DNA of 64,000 nucleotides from Bacteroidota bacterium (GCA_016718825.1 JADKCL010000004.1:186001-250000), one strand, 5' to 3'. Counted from the stretch's first letter, positions 34,860-44,576 are shown. The notes: generated by a model not told the origin, from the sequence alone. Program-made: numbers and translations.

Positions 34860-35321
34860 TTATGCTTTGGAATCGTATTTCAACTGATAGAGTTCTGGGT
34901 TTTGGGCCTCATGGCCATGGTTGGTTCCAGCATATACACGCAAGTTGCGGTACATGTCATTGCCCAACTTGTTTTTGGGGAGCATGCGCTTGACAGCGAG
35001 CTCGACAGGACGACGTGGGTCACGGCGCATCAGCTCGATCATGTTCAAGGAGCGCTGACCACCAGGGTGACCTGTGTACCAAACGTGCTCTTTTTCTACC
35101 CACTTCTTACCGGTGAGGCGAATTTTTTCTGCGTTGATCACGATCACATTGTCACCACAGTCCACGTGAGGGCTGTAGGAAGGCTTGTGCTTTCCGCGCA
35201 GGATAGAAGCGATCTGGCTGCAGAGACGACCTAAGATTTGGCCTTCGGCGTCAATGATGAGCCATTTTTTCTCCACCGTCTGCGGCTTCGCGTACTGGGT
35301 CTTGTAACTAAGCGTATCCAT
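34860..35321 (-). CDS. rplM: 50S ribosomal protein L13
   Basis: A 153-residue L13 protein: KKWLIIDAEGQILGRLCSQIA, LRGKHKPSYSPHVDCGD, INAEKIRLTGKKW, and RDPRRPVELAVKRMLPKNKLG. It binds 23S rRNA early in large-subunit assembly. It is first in the rplM-rpsI-rpsB operon. Upstream, a TATTTTTG box at 35395-35402 may be its promoter, which would give a leader of about 65 nt. Confidence 0.97.
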   Translation of the reverse strand: MDTLSYKTQYAKPQTVEKKWLIIDAEGQILGRLCSQIASILRGKHKPSYSPHVDCGDNVIVINAEKIRLTGKKWVEKEHVWYTGHPGGQRSLNMIELMRRDPRRPVELAVKRMLPKNKLGNDMYRNLRVYAGTNHGHEAQNPELYQLKYDSKA

Positions 35322-35394
35322 CTAAATACTTCAAACTCCGTGTAAAATGGGGGTGCAAATACCAAATTTCCCGGATCCTTTCCAAGGAATCTCA

Positions 35395-35402
35395 CAAAAA
35401 TA
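35395..35402 (-). promoter_or_regulatory. Putative -7 box of the rplM operon
   Basis: TATTTTTG on the minus strand matches TAnnTTTG exactly. No convincing -33 element is seen at the expected distance, so this is a weak call. Confidence 0.35.
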
Positions 35403-35662
35403 TTTACAAAGAAATCGTACCCATGGTCAGGCACGCTTTCCGGGCGTTGTGAAATCCCTTTCTTTAATCCGGGCAGCAAATTTACAGTTTGATTTTGAGA
35501 AAAGTGAATGTGAAATGGATTTTTAGCAAGATTTCTTTCGAAAGGCACCAATTTTTCCACAGATTCGGCTTTTCCTGCTTATTTTTGCATACATAGAGCA
35601 TGGAAATTTTTCTGCACCACCACCCTGAAACATCTTTGAACGTCTCGGCGTTTAATGAGAAC

Positions 35663-38491
35663 ATGAATTGCCGAAAGTCCTCACCGCTTGCCTTGCTGAG
35701 TTCTCTGGGTGCATTTTTCCTGATCTGGCTCGTCGGATTTGGCGCACTTCACGCCTCCCACAACCTCGCAGGAGACATCACCTACCGCTATCTTGGTGGC
35801 ACTCAAGTCGAAATTACCGTAACGACTTTCACCGATCCCTCCGCAGCATTCGTGGATCGTTGCAACATCGACATCGAGATTTTCAATTCGACCGGCACCA
35901 ACCGTATTGCCCAAGTGACCAATATCCCACGGCAAAACGGACCTTGGAACGTAGATCCTCAATTCCCCAGCGTAACCTGCTCCAACGCGCAAATGGGCGA
36001 ATACATCATCGGATCCATCAAAAAGAACATCTATCGGACTACATACACTTTGCCAGGACCGGGTTATTACCTTGTGCGCTACTATGATGTCGCCAGGTTG
36101 AATGACATCATTAACATGGACAATTCCGGAAGCCAAGCCTTCTTTATAGAGTCCACCATCCTCATCAACTCTTATCTCGGGGCACAAAACTCTCCGCAGT
36201 TTCTCAATCACCCCATTGATGAGGCTTGTACCGGCAAACTCTGGACGCATAATCCAGGAGGGTATGACCCCGATGGCGACTCCCTCGCTTACAAGTTTGT
36301 CAATTGCCGGCAGTACGATCCCCCATCCATCCCGTCCCCGATTACCTGCTCCGGCTTTGTAATGCCCGATGTCATCAGCCCCAACGGACCCATTTCGATC
36401 GATGTTCATACCGGACTGATCACTTGGGATGTCCCGAATGTCATCGGTATATATAATATAGCGTTTGTGATTGAAGAGTACCGTGACGGCGTTCGAATCG
36501 GATTCTCTTACCGGGACATGGCGATATTTGTCAATCCCTGCGACAACGATCCGCCCGTCATCGAGGCGCCGACTGAACTCTGTGTTTTTGCGGGAGACAC
36601 GGTGACCATTGACTTCAAGATTTGGGACCCCAACTTCTTCTCCTCGGTGTCGCCGCCCGGAGACAGTATCTACTTCTATCTTAACAACGGCGGAAATCAG
36701 CTCAATGGACCGTTTGCGGTAACCACGAGCCCTGCCGAAATCGTCATCACGGAGCCGGTGGGAACGCAGTTTCCTCCAGACTTTCCAGTGGCCTACGACG
36801 ACACGATCAAAGGACGCATCACTTGGCGCACGGATTGCGACCATGTGCGACCTTCATTTTATCAAATCGACTTCTATGCGCACGACAACATCTCTTACTA
36901 CGACGACAATAGGATGTTGAGCGCAAATCTGATCACCATGATCAAGGTCTTACCAAGACCACTCGAAGGACTTACGGCCGTTGCCGCCAACCGTGAAATC
37001 ACCTTAAATTGGACGCCTCATGTCTGTGATTCTGCACGAGGCTACGAAATCTACAGGCGTTTGGGTGGAGGCGCATGGAATGAGGATACCGTTTGCTGTA
37101 GCAGCGATCCAAGTACCGCAGGTTTCCAATTGCTCGGCACAACCCTTGGTCGTAACAACACCACATTTGTTGATGACAATGGCGGACTTGGCTTTGATTA
37201 CGGTGTTGAATACTGCTATATCGTCAGGGCATTCTTTGACGAAGGCCTCCGCTCCTGTGCTACAGATATCGTTTGTGTCGAAATTCAGAAGGATTTCCCG
37301 GTATTGCTGAAGGACAGCGTCGCCGTGACGGATGCTGCGCTTGGCGAAATTCAAGTAGAATGGTCACAACCGGACAATGTCGATTCCATCTTCCAAGGTC
37401 CATACACCTATCATTTGTTGCGGGCAACGGGCATTGATGGCCCCCCTGTCTGGACCACCATCGCCACCGGACTTGCTTTCGATGATACCACCTATCGGGA
37501 TACAGGACTGAATACCGAGGCAACCGGGTTCCGGTACCGCGTGGACCTCTACGATGCCAATGACGTGTTGATCGTCACGGGGAATTCCGGGTCCAGTATT
37601 TTCCTTACCATTACCCCCGGAGACAAGATTCTGAATCTGGAATGGCGCGAATTTGTGCCTTGGCGCAATCGAAAATATTATATCTATCGGGCAGACTTCC
37701 TTGCTGCGCCTTATGTTTTGATAGATTCGGTCGTCGGTATCGGCACCAACAGACATATCTACCGCGACGACAGCCTCACAAACTTTGAGGACTATTGCTA
37801 CGTGGTTGTATCTGAGGGTGAGTACCTTGCTGGCGAAGGTGTGCCTGATTCCGTAAAAAATGCCTCGCAAAAGACCTGTGGAATTCCGCAGGATTTTGAA
37901 CCGCCGTGCATCGGCACGGTGACGATCGATACTACGCGCAACTGCGAAAACTTCAGCCTCGGATTTTCTTGGACCTATCCTGACAGCGCCTGCGGTGCGG
38001 ATTTGGATTATTTCACAATCTATCGCGCCGACAACCGCGAGGGAGTTTACCAAGAAGTGGCCCGTATCGACAGTGGAACAACGAGTTACAACTTCGGCGG
38101 ATTGCCATCTTTGGCCGACTGCTACGGAATCACCGCCACGGATACCAACGGAAATGAAAGTTCGATGCGGATTTACTGCTTTGAAAACTGTCCCGAGTTG
38201 GACTTGGGCAACGTATTCACTCCGAATGGGGATGGTATCAATGACTACTTCTCTCCAGTCTTGGACCGCAGCTTGCGCGTGACGGTGGTGCAAGTCTATG
38301 ATCGCTGGGGCAAGGCGGTGTTTGTCTCCAATTCGGTCAACAACAATGATCAACTCTGGGACGGCAACAACAACAATGGAAATGCGGTGCCTGAAGGTGT
38401 CTATTATTATGTGATCCGATTCGAAGAGGACCATCTCCCTGGGTTCGTGCCCCGTCCTCCCGTCACAGGCGTCATTACATTGCTCAGATAA
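35663..38491 (+). CDS. T9SS type B (gliding-motility-associated) cargo protein sharing the array N-terminal domain
   Basis: A 942-residue secreted protein. After a signal peptide ending GALHA comes SHNLAGDITYRYLGGTQVEI, then YDPDGDSLAYKFVNCRQYDP and EEYRDGVRIGFSYRDM. These show it shares the N-terminal module of the five-gene array at 5118-18543, with fewer Cys. Residues about 430-850 hold several fibronectin-III-like domains (LTLNWTPHVCDSARGYEIYR-type strands). The C-terminus is different from the array: NVFTPNGDGINDYF ... QVYDRWGKAVF ... LWDGNNNNGNAVPEGVYYYV, a gliding-motility-associated type B sorting domain. The start at 35663 is chosen for the signal peptide; an upstream ATG at 35600 is preceded by a TATTTTTG box. 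It may be a large surface adhesin. Confidence 0.9.
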   Translation: MNCRKSSPLALLSSLGAFFLIWLVGFGALHASHNLAGDITYRYLGGTQVEITVTTFTDPSAAFVDRCNIDIEIFNSTGTNRIAQVTNIPRQNGPWNVDPQFPSVTCSNAQMGEYIIGSIKKNIYRTTYTLPGPGYYLVRYYDVARLNDIINMDNSGSQAFFIESTILINSYLGAQNSPQFLNHPIDEACTGKLWTHNPGGYDPDGDSLAYKFVNCRQYDPPSIPSPITCSGFVMPDVISPNGPISIDVHTGLITWDVPNVIGIYNIAFVIEEYRDGVRIGFSYRDMAIFVNPCDNDPPVIEAPTELCVFAGDTVTIDFKIWDPNFFSSVSPPGDSIYFYLNNGGNQLNGPFAVTTSPAEIVITEPVGTQFPPDFPVAYDDTIKGRITWRTDCDHVRPSFYQIDFYAHDNISYYDDNRMLSANLITMIKVLPRPLEGLTAVAANREITLNWTPHVCDSARGYEIYRRLGGGAWNEDTVCCSSDPSTAGFQLLGTTLGRNNTTFVDDNGGLGFDYGVEYCYIVRAFFDEGLRSCATDIVCVEIQKDFPVLLKDSVAVTDAALGEIQVEWSQPDNVDSIFQGPYTYHLLRATGIDGPPVWTTIATGLAFDDTTYRDTGLNTEATGFRYRVDLYDANDVLIVTGNSGSSIFLTITPGDKILNLEWREFVPWRNRKYYIYRADFLAAPYVLIDSVVGIGTNRHIYRDDSLTNFEDYCYVVVSEGEYLAGEGVPDSVKNASQKTCGIPQDFEPPCIGTVTIDTTRNCENFSLGFSWTYPDSACGADLDYFTIYRADNREGVYQEVARIDSGTTSYNFGGLPSLADCYGITATDTNGNESSMRIYCFENCPELDLGNVFTPNGDGINDYFSPVLDRSLRVTVVQVYDRWGKAVFVSNSVNNNDQLWDGNNNNGNAVPEGVYYYVIRFEEDHLPGFVPRPPVTGVITLLR

Positions 38492-38502
38492 TCCCATTCG
38501 AA

Positions 38503-39111
38503 GTGTTTACTGGAATCATTGAAAGTACCGGTCGACTGATTTCCCGGAAATCAGAAGGCAGCAACATCGTCTTTCGCATCGCGACCGTCCTGGACGAGCC
38601 CATTAAGGTCGATCAAAGCATTGCTCATAACGGGGTTTGTCTCACTGTCACCGAAATCTTTGAAAATATTCCGGAAGGCAACAAGGAATACACCGTTGTG
38701 GCCGTCGAAGAAACGCTGAAAAAGACCAATCTTGGAAGCGTGCAAGCAGGCGACATCTTCAACATCGAACGCTGCCTGAAGGCTGGACAAAGAATGGATG
38801 GCCACTTCGTCCAAGGGCATGTGGACACAACCGGACTTGTAACAGGCGTCAAAGACGTCGACGGTTCCTGGATGTTTCACTTTTCCTTCCCCGCCGAATT
38901 CAGCAATTTGATGGTTGATAAAGGGTCGATTTGTGTGAACGGGGTGAGTTTGACCGTCGTGGAATCTGGAACCGGCCACTTCTCGGTGACCATCATTCCC
39001 TACACCTACGAACATACCAACTTCCATGCATTCAAAGTCGGGGATCAAGTGAATCTCGAATTTGACATTCTCGGGAAGTATTTGCACAAAATCTACGGAC
39101 CCAAGGATTAA
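38503..39111 (+). CDS. ribE: Riboflavin synthase, alpha subunit type, with GTG start
   Basis: A 202-residue protein with two lumazine-binding repeats: MFTGIIESTGR ... NGVCLTVTEI ... AGQRMDGHFVQGHVDTTG and NGVSLTVVESGTGHFSVTIIPYTYEHTN. It dismutates two molecules of 6,7-dimethyl-8-ribityllumazine to riboflavin. The start codon is GTG at 38503, fixed by the conserved MFTGIIE opening. It begins 11 bp after the T9SS cargo gene stop and is followed by a strong terminator. The other rib genes are not in the window. Confidence 0.95.
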   Translation: MFTGIIESTGRLISRKSEGSNIVFRIATVLDEPIKVDQSIAHNGVCLTVTEIFENIPEGNKEYTVVAVEETLKKTNLGSVQAGDIFNIERCLKAGQRMDGHFVQGHVDTTGLVTGVKDVDGSWMFHFSFPAEFSNLMVDKGSICVNGVSLTVVESGTGHFSVTIIPYTYEHTNFHAFKVGDQVNLEFDILGKYLHKIYGPKD

Positions 39112-39134
39112 CACCTTGAAGGGTGTCCATAAGA

Positions 39135-39169
39135 AAAGCGGCTGAAACCTGGATTTCAGCCGCTTTTTT
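39135..39169. terminator. Bidirectional terminator between ribE and a convergent gene
   Basis: The stem AAAGCGGCTGAAA / TTTCAGCCGCTTT has a 6-base loop and is flanked by an A-rich run on the left and TTTTT on the right. It lies between convergent stops at 39111 and 39187, so it can end transcription from both sides. Confidence 0.9.
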
Positions 39170-39186
39170 ATTGGAGTGAACGAACC

Positions 39187-39609
39187 TTAGTTGTTCGCGG
39201 GCGTCCTTTTAGTGTATGTTTTATCGTAGTCTTCCAATTTGGAAAACAATGCCTTTGCGGAATTCAAGGATGCTGCATCGGTCAAGGTCAACGCTTTCAA
39301 GTCGGCAAGCACAGCCTTTTCTGTTACCATATCGGTTGGCTTGGACAGGTTTGTCGCCACATTGGATGCTGTAACGGACTGAATGTCACGCTCCATGAAA
39401 GCGACCAACTTCGTGCGATGTGCCTGTGCCATTTGAAGATTGCCTTGGTTCACAGCATTTTCAAAACTGTTGACATAGGCTGTCACGACTGGCATACCGG
39501 AAACAACCGGTTTCAGCGGTGTTGAATTTTGAAGGCTTTGAGCATTCAAACCCGAAAAGCCTGTGAGGATCATGGCGAGCAGGGAGAGTACAAAAACTGT
39601 GCGTTTCAT
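39187..39609 (-). CDS. Small secreted protein of unknown function
   Basis: A 140-residue protein with a signal peptide (VFVLSLLAMILTGFSGLNAQ). The rest is helical and Ala/Thr/Lys-rich (AVNQGNLQMAQAHRTKLVAF, EKAVLADLKALTLTDAASLN). There are no Cys or motif residues. I chose the ATG at 39609 because the longer frame to 39858 does not read as protein and the signal peptide starts here. It could be a small periplasmic helical bundle protein; the role is unknown. Confidence 0.72.
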   Translation of the reverse strand: MKRTVFVLSLLAMILTGFSGLNAQSLQNSTPLKPVVSGMPVVTAYVNSFENAVNQGNLQMAQAHRTKLVAFMERDIQSVTASNVATNLSKPTDMVTEKAVLADLKALTLTDAASLNSAKALFSKLEDYDKTYTKRTPANN

Positions 39610-39887
39610 GCGTTGCGCTATTTGATAAGTATCAATTTTCAAATCTAGAACCAGAATCGTGCCGAAAACAATTCCAAAGCACCGATTCAAACATGAATTT
39701 ACAAACATTCTTGGAGAGTCCTTCCAAAATTCTTTCAAAACGGCTGAACGGTGCAAAATCGGTGCTGGAACTGCATTCCTCCTTGCTGAATGTAAAATCG
39801 AAGGCGCTAACCAGCTTTCATCCAATTTTGGTCTCCAAAAGGATACACAAATCAGCATTCAGCTACCCAATTCTCCTTGGCATTTCC

Positions 39888-39895
39888 TACCTTTG
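39888..39895 (+). promoter_or_regulatory. Putative -7 box of purL
   Basis: TACCTTTG matches TAnnTTTG and lies 34 nt before the purL ATG. There is no good TTG at the -33 distance. Confidence 0.4.
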
Positions 39896-39929
39896 CGCAT
39901 CTTTTTAACCCTGCATCAATTTGAAAAGC

Positions 39930-42164
39930 ATGGCTCAGAAATCAGTCGATCAGCCCGCCACCCTCGAGCAAGCCAAAAAGCTCGGACTCTTGGAAGAAGA
40001 ATTCAACAGAATCTGTGACATTTTGGGTCGTCAACCCAATTTCACGGAGCTGAGCATCTTTTCCGTGATGTGGAGCGAGCATTGCTCCTATAAAAATTCG
40101 ATTTTGCAGTTGAAGCGCCTTCCGAAGGAAGGAAAACGCGTTTTGGCCGGTGCAGGCGAAGAAAATGCAGGCTTGATGGACATTGGCGACGGCCTCGCCG
40201 TGGCCTTTAAAATCGAAAGCCACAACCACCCCAGCGCGATCGAACCGTACCAAGGTGCGGCTACGGGCGTCGGCGGCATTCACCGCGACATCTTCACGAT
40301 GGGCGCACGGCCGATTTGCAGCCTCAATTCGCTCCGATTCGGCAACCTTGACCTCGCCAAGACCAAACACTTGGTCAAAGGTGTCGTCAAAGGTATCGGT
40401 GACTACGGCAATGCCTTCGGAGTGCCAACGGTCGGCGGCGAAGTCTATTTTGACGATTGCTACAATACCAATCCGCTCGTGAATGCCATGAGCGTCGGCA
40501 TTGTGAAAATCGGCGAAACGGCAAGTGCCATTGCAAAAGGCCCTGGAAATCCGGTGTTTATCGTCGGTTCGACGACAGGCAAGGACGGCATCCACGGCGC
40601 GACCTTCGCATCAGGAGACATCCACGAAGATTCGATCAAGGACCTTCCGAGCGTGCAAGTCGGCGACCCCTTCACAGAAAAATTGCTCCTCGAGGCCAGT
40701 TTGGAGGTGATTCGCTCCGGCGCTGTCGTCGGCATGCAAGACATGGGTGCCGCCGGCATCACTTGCTCGACCTCCGAAATGAGCGCGAAATCCGAAACAG
40801 GCATGGACGTTTGGCTCGACAAAGTGCCAACGCGTCAGGAAAACATGAAATCCTGGGAAATCCTGCTTTCGGAGAGCCAAGAGCGCATGCTGGTGATCGT
40901 CGAAAAGGGCAAGGAGCAGATTGCCATCGACATTTTTGACAAATGGGACCTCGAATGCGTGCAAATCGGCGTCGTGACCGACACGGAGATCCTCAACTAT
41001 TATATGAATGGCGAATTGGTGGCTTCGGTGCCGGCCAAACCGCTGGTCTTGGGTGGCGGCGCACCGGTCTATCAGCGCGAGCAACGCCTGCCCGCCTACG
41101 TAGAACTGATCGAGGACTACCATATCGACAATATCCAACAGCCCGAAGACCTCTGGGAAGTCTTCACGTACCTCTGCGGATTGCCGACTGTCGCCTCCAA
41201 GCGCTGGATCACGCAACAATACGACAGCATGGTTGGCGCCGCGAATATGAGCACCAACCGTCCGAGTGACGTCGCGGTCGTCTCGATCAAAGGCACCAAA
41301 AAGGCCTTGGCCGTGACGACGGACTGCAACAGCCGTTATGTGAAGGCTGATCCGCTGGCAGGAACCGCCTTGGCGGTGGCAGAAGCTGCGCGGAACATTG
41401 CTTGTTCCGGTGGCGAGCCCTTGGGCGTGACCAACTGCCTGAACTTCGGCAACCCTTACCGTCCGGAGGTGTACTGGCAATTTGCAAGCGCCATCGAAGG
41501 CATGCGTTTGGCTTGTACTGCTTTCAAGACCCCCGTCACCGGCGGCAACGTGAGCTTTTACAACCAAAGCAACGACGATGGTCCGGTGGATCCGACTCCG
41601 ACCATCGGCATGGTGGGCCTTTTGGAAGATGCTGAGAAGCAGATGATGGGCCTCGAATTCCGCAAGCCCGGTGACCTGATCTACTTGTTGGGTCACATCG
41701 TGGAGGACATTAACTGCTCCGAATACGTTTACCATTACCACGGTGTCAAGCTGAGCCCCGCGCCGTATGTGAATCTGGATGAGGAAGTTGCGCTTTGCAA
41801 AGCTCTCCGCAAAGTGATCAAGGCAGGCCTTATCAAAAGTGCCCACGACGTTTCCGAAGGTGGGCTCGCGATCTGTTTGCTGGAAAGCGGATTCCCCAAC
41901 AACCTGGGCTGCAACATTTTGCTCGATGACAGCATCCGCGCCGATGCCTTCTTGTTTGGCGAAAGCGGCGGACGTGTAGTGGTGAGCGTGAGCACACGCG
42001 ACCAAGACGCCTTCGAAGACCTGATGGAAACCACCGGCGTGCCGGTTTTGGTTCTCGGCGAAGTCACCGATGGCAACATCGACGTCGATGATGAGGACTT
42101 TGGCCACATCTCTGAGTACAAGGAGGTGTATATGAATGCTTTGGAGAAGAAGTTGGGATTGTAA
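39930..42164 (+). CDS. purL: Phosphoribosylformylglycinamidine synthase, short type (PurL subunit)
   Basis: A 744-residue protein. Motifs include SVMWSEHCSYKNS (an ammonia-channel and ATP-binding opening), FKIESHNHPSAIEPYQGAAT, GGIHRDIFTMGARP, VGGEVYFDDCY, VTNCLNFGNP and VTGGNVSFYNQ, with a repeated AIR-synthase-type fold. It ligates ammonia to FGAR with ATP in purine synthesis. The length, and the lack of a C-terminal glutaminase domain, mark the short type that needs PurS and PurQ; neither is in this window. The ATG at 39930 is preferred to a TTG at 39921. miaE starts 1 bp after the stop. Confidence 0.95.
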   Translation: MAQKSVDQPATLEQAKKLGLLEEEFNRICDILGRQPNFTELSIFSVMWSEHCSYKNSILQLKRLPKEGKRVLAGAGEENAGLMDIGDGLAVAFKIESHNHPSAIEPYQGAATGVGGIHRDIFTMGARPICSLNSLRFGNLDLAKTKHLVKGVVKGIGDYGNAFGVPTVGGEVYFDDCYNTNPLVNAMSVGIVKIGETASAIAKGPGNPVFIVGSTTGKDGIHGATFASGDIHEDSIKDLPSVQVGDPFTEKLLLEASLEVIRSGAVVGMQDMGAAGITCSTSEMSAKSETGMDVWLDKVPTRQENMKSWEILLSESQERMLVIVEKGKEQIAIDIFDKWDLECVQIGVVTDTEILNYYMNGELVASVPAKPLVLGGGAPVYQREQRLPAYVELIEDYHIDNIQQPEDLWEVFTYLCGLPTVASKRWITQQYDSMVGAANMSTNRPSDVAVVSIKGTKKALAVTTDCNSRYVKADPLAGTALAVAEAARNIACSGGEPLGVTNCLNFGNPYRPEVYWQFASAIEGMRLACTAFKTPVTGGNVSFYNQSNDDGPVDPTPTIGMVGLLEDAEKQMMGLEFRKPGDLIYLLGHIVEDINCSEYVYHYHGVKLSPAPYVNLDEEVALCKALRKVIKAGLIKSAHDVSEGGLAICLLESGFPNNLGCNILLDDSIRADAFLFGESGGRVVVSVSTRDQDAFEDLMETTGVPVLVLGEVTDGNIDVDDEDFGHISEYKEVYMNALEKKLGL

Positions 42165-42165
42165 T

Positions 42166-42750
42166 ATGCTCGGTCTCAAACTCAACACCGACCCGAAATG
42201 GGTCAAAAATGTCGTCGAAGGCAATGTCTCCGAGATCCTGACCGACCATGCCTATTGTGAGCAAAAGGCTGCAAGCCACGCGATTACGTTTATCGTGAAG
42301 TTCCCGGAGCGCACCGAACTGGTCAATGCCATGATCGACCTTGCACGCGAGGAAATGGCCCATTTCAAGATGGTACATCAACTGATTCAGCAGCGCGGAT
42401 TTGTGCTCGGGCGCGAACGCAAGGACGATTACGTGAACGAACTGAGCAAATTCGTTAGGAATGGGCTGGATCGGGAATCGCTGTTGCTTGATCGTTTGTT
42501 GGTTTCAGCGATGATTGAGGCGCGCAGTTGCGAGCGCTTCAAAGTGCTGCACGACCACATCAACGATCCCGAATTGGCCAAGTTTTACTACGACTTGATG
42601 GCTTCGGAAGCGCGGCACTACACGATGTTCATCCGATTGGCCAAAGAATACAATGATCACGCTGTTGTGGACAAACGATGGGAGGAAATGCTCGTCTTTG
42701 AAGCAGATGTGATTTCGCGCTACGGGACAGTCGGACGGATCCACGGCTGA
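42166..42750 (+). CDS. miaE: tRNA-(ms2io6A)-hydroxylase
   Basis: A 194-residue non-heme diiron protein of the ferritin-like fold. Metal ligands are seen in ILTDHAYCEQKAASHA, LAREEMAHFKMVHQL, MIEARSCERFKVL and ASEARHYTMF, the E, ExxH, E, ExxH pattern. MiaE hydroxylates the isopentenyl group of ms2i6A37 in some tRNAs. The ATG at 42166 is 1 bp after purL, so it is probably cotranscribed; MLGLKLNTDPKWV is the typical family N-terminus. MiaA and MiaB are outside the window. Confidence 0.9.
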   Translation: MLGLKLNTDPKWVKNVVEGNVSEILTDHAYCEQKAASHAITFIVKFPERTELVNAMIDLAREEMAHFKMVHQLIQQRGFVLGRERKDDYVNELSKFVRNGLDRESLLLDRLLVSAMIEARSCERFKVLHDHINDPELAKFYYDLMASEARHYTMFIRLAKEYNDHAVVDKRWEEMLVFEADVISRYGTVGRIHG

Positions 42751-42899
42751 TCTGTGGGTGGAATGCGTGGTGTTGGCCGGTCGCCAATGTCGATGATCAA
42801 CGAGTCTTTTGGAATTCTACGGAGGTAGGGAATTGTCGTCAAATGAACTTTGTTTCCCGTCTTCCAATCCAACCCAAGATGTGCCGGAGGCAGGTGTAG

Positions 42900-42929
42900 A
42901 GACGCTTGCGGCCGCAGGTCGAAGCGTCT
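42900..42929. repeat. Short palindrome downstream of miaE
   Basis: AGACGCTT (42900-42907) and AAGCGTCT (42922-42929) form an 8-bp stem. There is no U-run on either strand. It sits between convergent genes and may be a dispersed intergenic palindrome or a weak terminator. Confidence 0.4.
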
Positions 42930-42943
42930 AGCGGTTGCTAGAA

Positions 42944-43789
42944 CTATTTCCAGATATTGTCGATCACGACCTTGATGTCGTCTGCCACAGTGATGCGGGC
43001 ATGGTAATACAGCATCCCCGGGCCTGAACTTGCTTTGAAAATGCCGTCGGTTTGGAGCTCGCCGATGGAGGGATCCGTCACGTCAAAACACTCTTCAATT
43101 GGACCTTCGCAGGCCATGACCTCGGTGACGGAAGCCGTCGTGTATTTTTTTGTCACTGCTGCTGAAATGGCTTCGTTGATCGCAACCTTTTGACCCTCGC
43201 ATTTGGCGATAAACGCAGCAGTTTTTCCCCAGCGACTGCCCACCAAGGCGGGCTGTGAACGCTCCAAATTGGAGATCATGAGCTTCATGCAATCGTTCCA
43301 AACGTGATCAAAAATCGCATTCGGACCCAAATGGCGGCTTTTTCCGTCTTCCAGCATCATGATTCCGGGCTGCACCTTCTTCACCTTCCAAGTGGAATCC
43401 ATCAAAAACAACAGGTCAAAATCCAGCATCGTCACCGTTCCAGGGGCTTTGAGCAGGCATTGGGAAAGGTCGTAGGTATGCCAAACCGGATGATGTTTTT
43501 CGCCGGGATACTCAGGATTGAAACGCACGGAATACGGCAGTAGTTTGTTTCCGGTACTTGTGACGCTGAGATTCGGCTCAAAATCCCACATCTTTTTGAA
43601 ATTGTTCATGCCAAACCAGCTCATTTCCTGCTTTTGGAGCGCTTCATAGTTCTTGAGCCAGAGGTCGGGGTTGTTTTTGACGAATCCCTGAATGGTTTTG
43701 GCCAATACCGAAGGCTCGGGTTGTTGCGCCTTCAATTGCACCAATCCGAGGAGAATGAACAAGCCCAAAAGAAGTGTTTTCGATTTCAT
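42944..43789 (-). CDS. Secreted protein of unknown function
   Basis: A 281-residue protein with a signal peptide (LLLGLFILLGLVQLKAQ). The mature part includes WLKNYEALQKQEMSWFGMNN and PVWHTYDLSQCLLKAPGTVT. DFDLLFLMDSTWKVKK lies toward the middle, and DIKVVIDNIWK at the end. No family is recognised. Cys residues at CLL, DCMKL, KCEGQ, ACEGP and ECFDV suggest disulfides in the periplasm. I chose the start at 43789 for the signal peptide. Confidence 0.72.
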   Translation of the reverse strand: MKSKTLLLGLFILLGLVQLKAQQPEPSVLAKTIQGFVKNNPDLWLKNYEALQKQEMSWFGMNNFKKMWDFEPNLSVTSTGNKLLPYSVRFNPEYPGEKHHPVWHTYDLSQCLLKAPGTVTMLDFDLLFLMDSTWKVKKVQPGIMMLEDGKSRHLGPNAIFDHVWNDCMKLMISNLERSQPALVGSRWGKTAAFIAKCEGQKVAINEAISAAVTKKYTTASVTEVMACEGPIEECFDVTDPSIGELQTDGIFKASSGPGMLYYHARITVADDIKVVIDNIWK

Positions 43790-43840
43790 CCAACGAAGTT
43801 TTGCTTCATCAACCACATTTCGTGCCAAGTTGCACATAAC

Positions 43841-43875
43841 AAAACCGACCTCCGAAACGCATTCCGAAGGTCGGT
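43841..43875 (-). terminator. Terminator of the following lipoprotein gene
   Basis: On the minus strand, GACCGACCTTCGGAAT and a CGGAGGTCGGT partner form a stem followed by TTTTGTT. It lies 18-50 bp beyond the stop at 43893. Confidence 0.75.
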
Positions 43876-43892
43876 CATCACAACGACAATGC

Positions 43893-44342
43893 TCAATTGG
43901 CAGTGTCGGCAGGGATCAAGTGGAACTCCCAAGTCGCGGTGTCGGTGACATCGCGAAACCAGAGTTGGTTTTCCATGAGGCGCAAAATCGTGACCGTTTT
44001 CCGATCAGGATCGACTGCGGGCACAGAATACAAAAAGCGGATTTCGGCTTCGTCGTTGACAAAGTCCCAAAATCCATTTTGTGTGACTACCGTCGAATCG
44101 TCATCAGCCAGGTCGGTGATCACGATGCGGCCATCTTCGCGCATATCCAGCGTCCAATCTTTGTACCAAGCGCTCGCATCAACGTCATCGCGGTAGGCAT
44201 ATTCGGCTACCCAAGTATTGATGGCGCGTTCGCGTTTGGTGCGCAGGCTCATTTTGGGGCCATTTTCGTAATCATCGCATCCGACAGTGAGAAGGCTGAG
44301 CATCACGAGAACAAAACCCAGTTGAAAGGCAAATTTCTTCAT
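43893..44342 (-). CDS. Lipocalin-like lipoprotein
   Basis: A 149-residue lipoprotein (FVLVMLSLLTVGC lipobox, then DDYENGPKMSLR). The mature part reads RAINTWVAEYAYRDD, DWTLDMREDGRIVITD, GFWDFVNDEAEIRFLY and VTILRLMENQLWFRD. The order INxWxxxxxx ... LxxxxDG ... GxWxF ... IxxLxxxxLxxxD is typical of small lipocalin-like lipoproteins of Bacteroidota. The ligand is unknown. A TAAATTAC element upstream at about 44385 may be a weak -7 box. Confidence 0.78.
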   Translation of the reverse strand: MKKFAFQLGFVLVMLSLLTVGCDDYENGPKMSLRTKRERAINTWVAEYAYRDDVDASAWYKDWTLDMREDGRIVITDLADDDSTVVTQNGFWDFVNDEAEIRFLYSVPAVDPDRKTVTILRLMENQLWFRDVTDTATWEFHLIPADTAN

Positions 44343-44576
44343 ATTTCAAAAGCGGGCACATCGCCCATTTTTCATAATCAGGCGGTAATTTAGGAAGATT
44401 TTGGATTTCTTGGCGAAAAAGTTCGAAGCGATCAACTCCTTCAGGGGTACTTCCTCGAATCACTGTATTTCTGCGTGCTTGAGAAAGGCTATTCTGCCCC
44501 CTTCTCCCGTGGGTTGGAATCCCCAACGAATTCACTAATTTGGATTGCGAATTGATTGGCATCGAAAAGGGACAAT

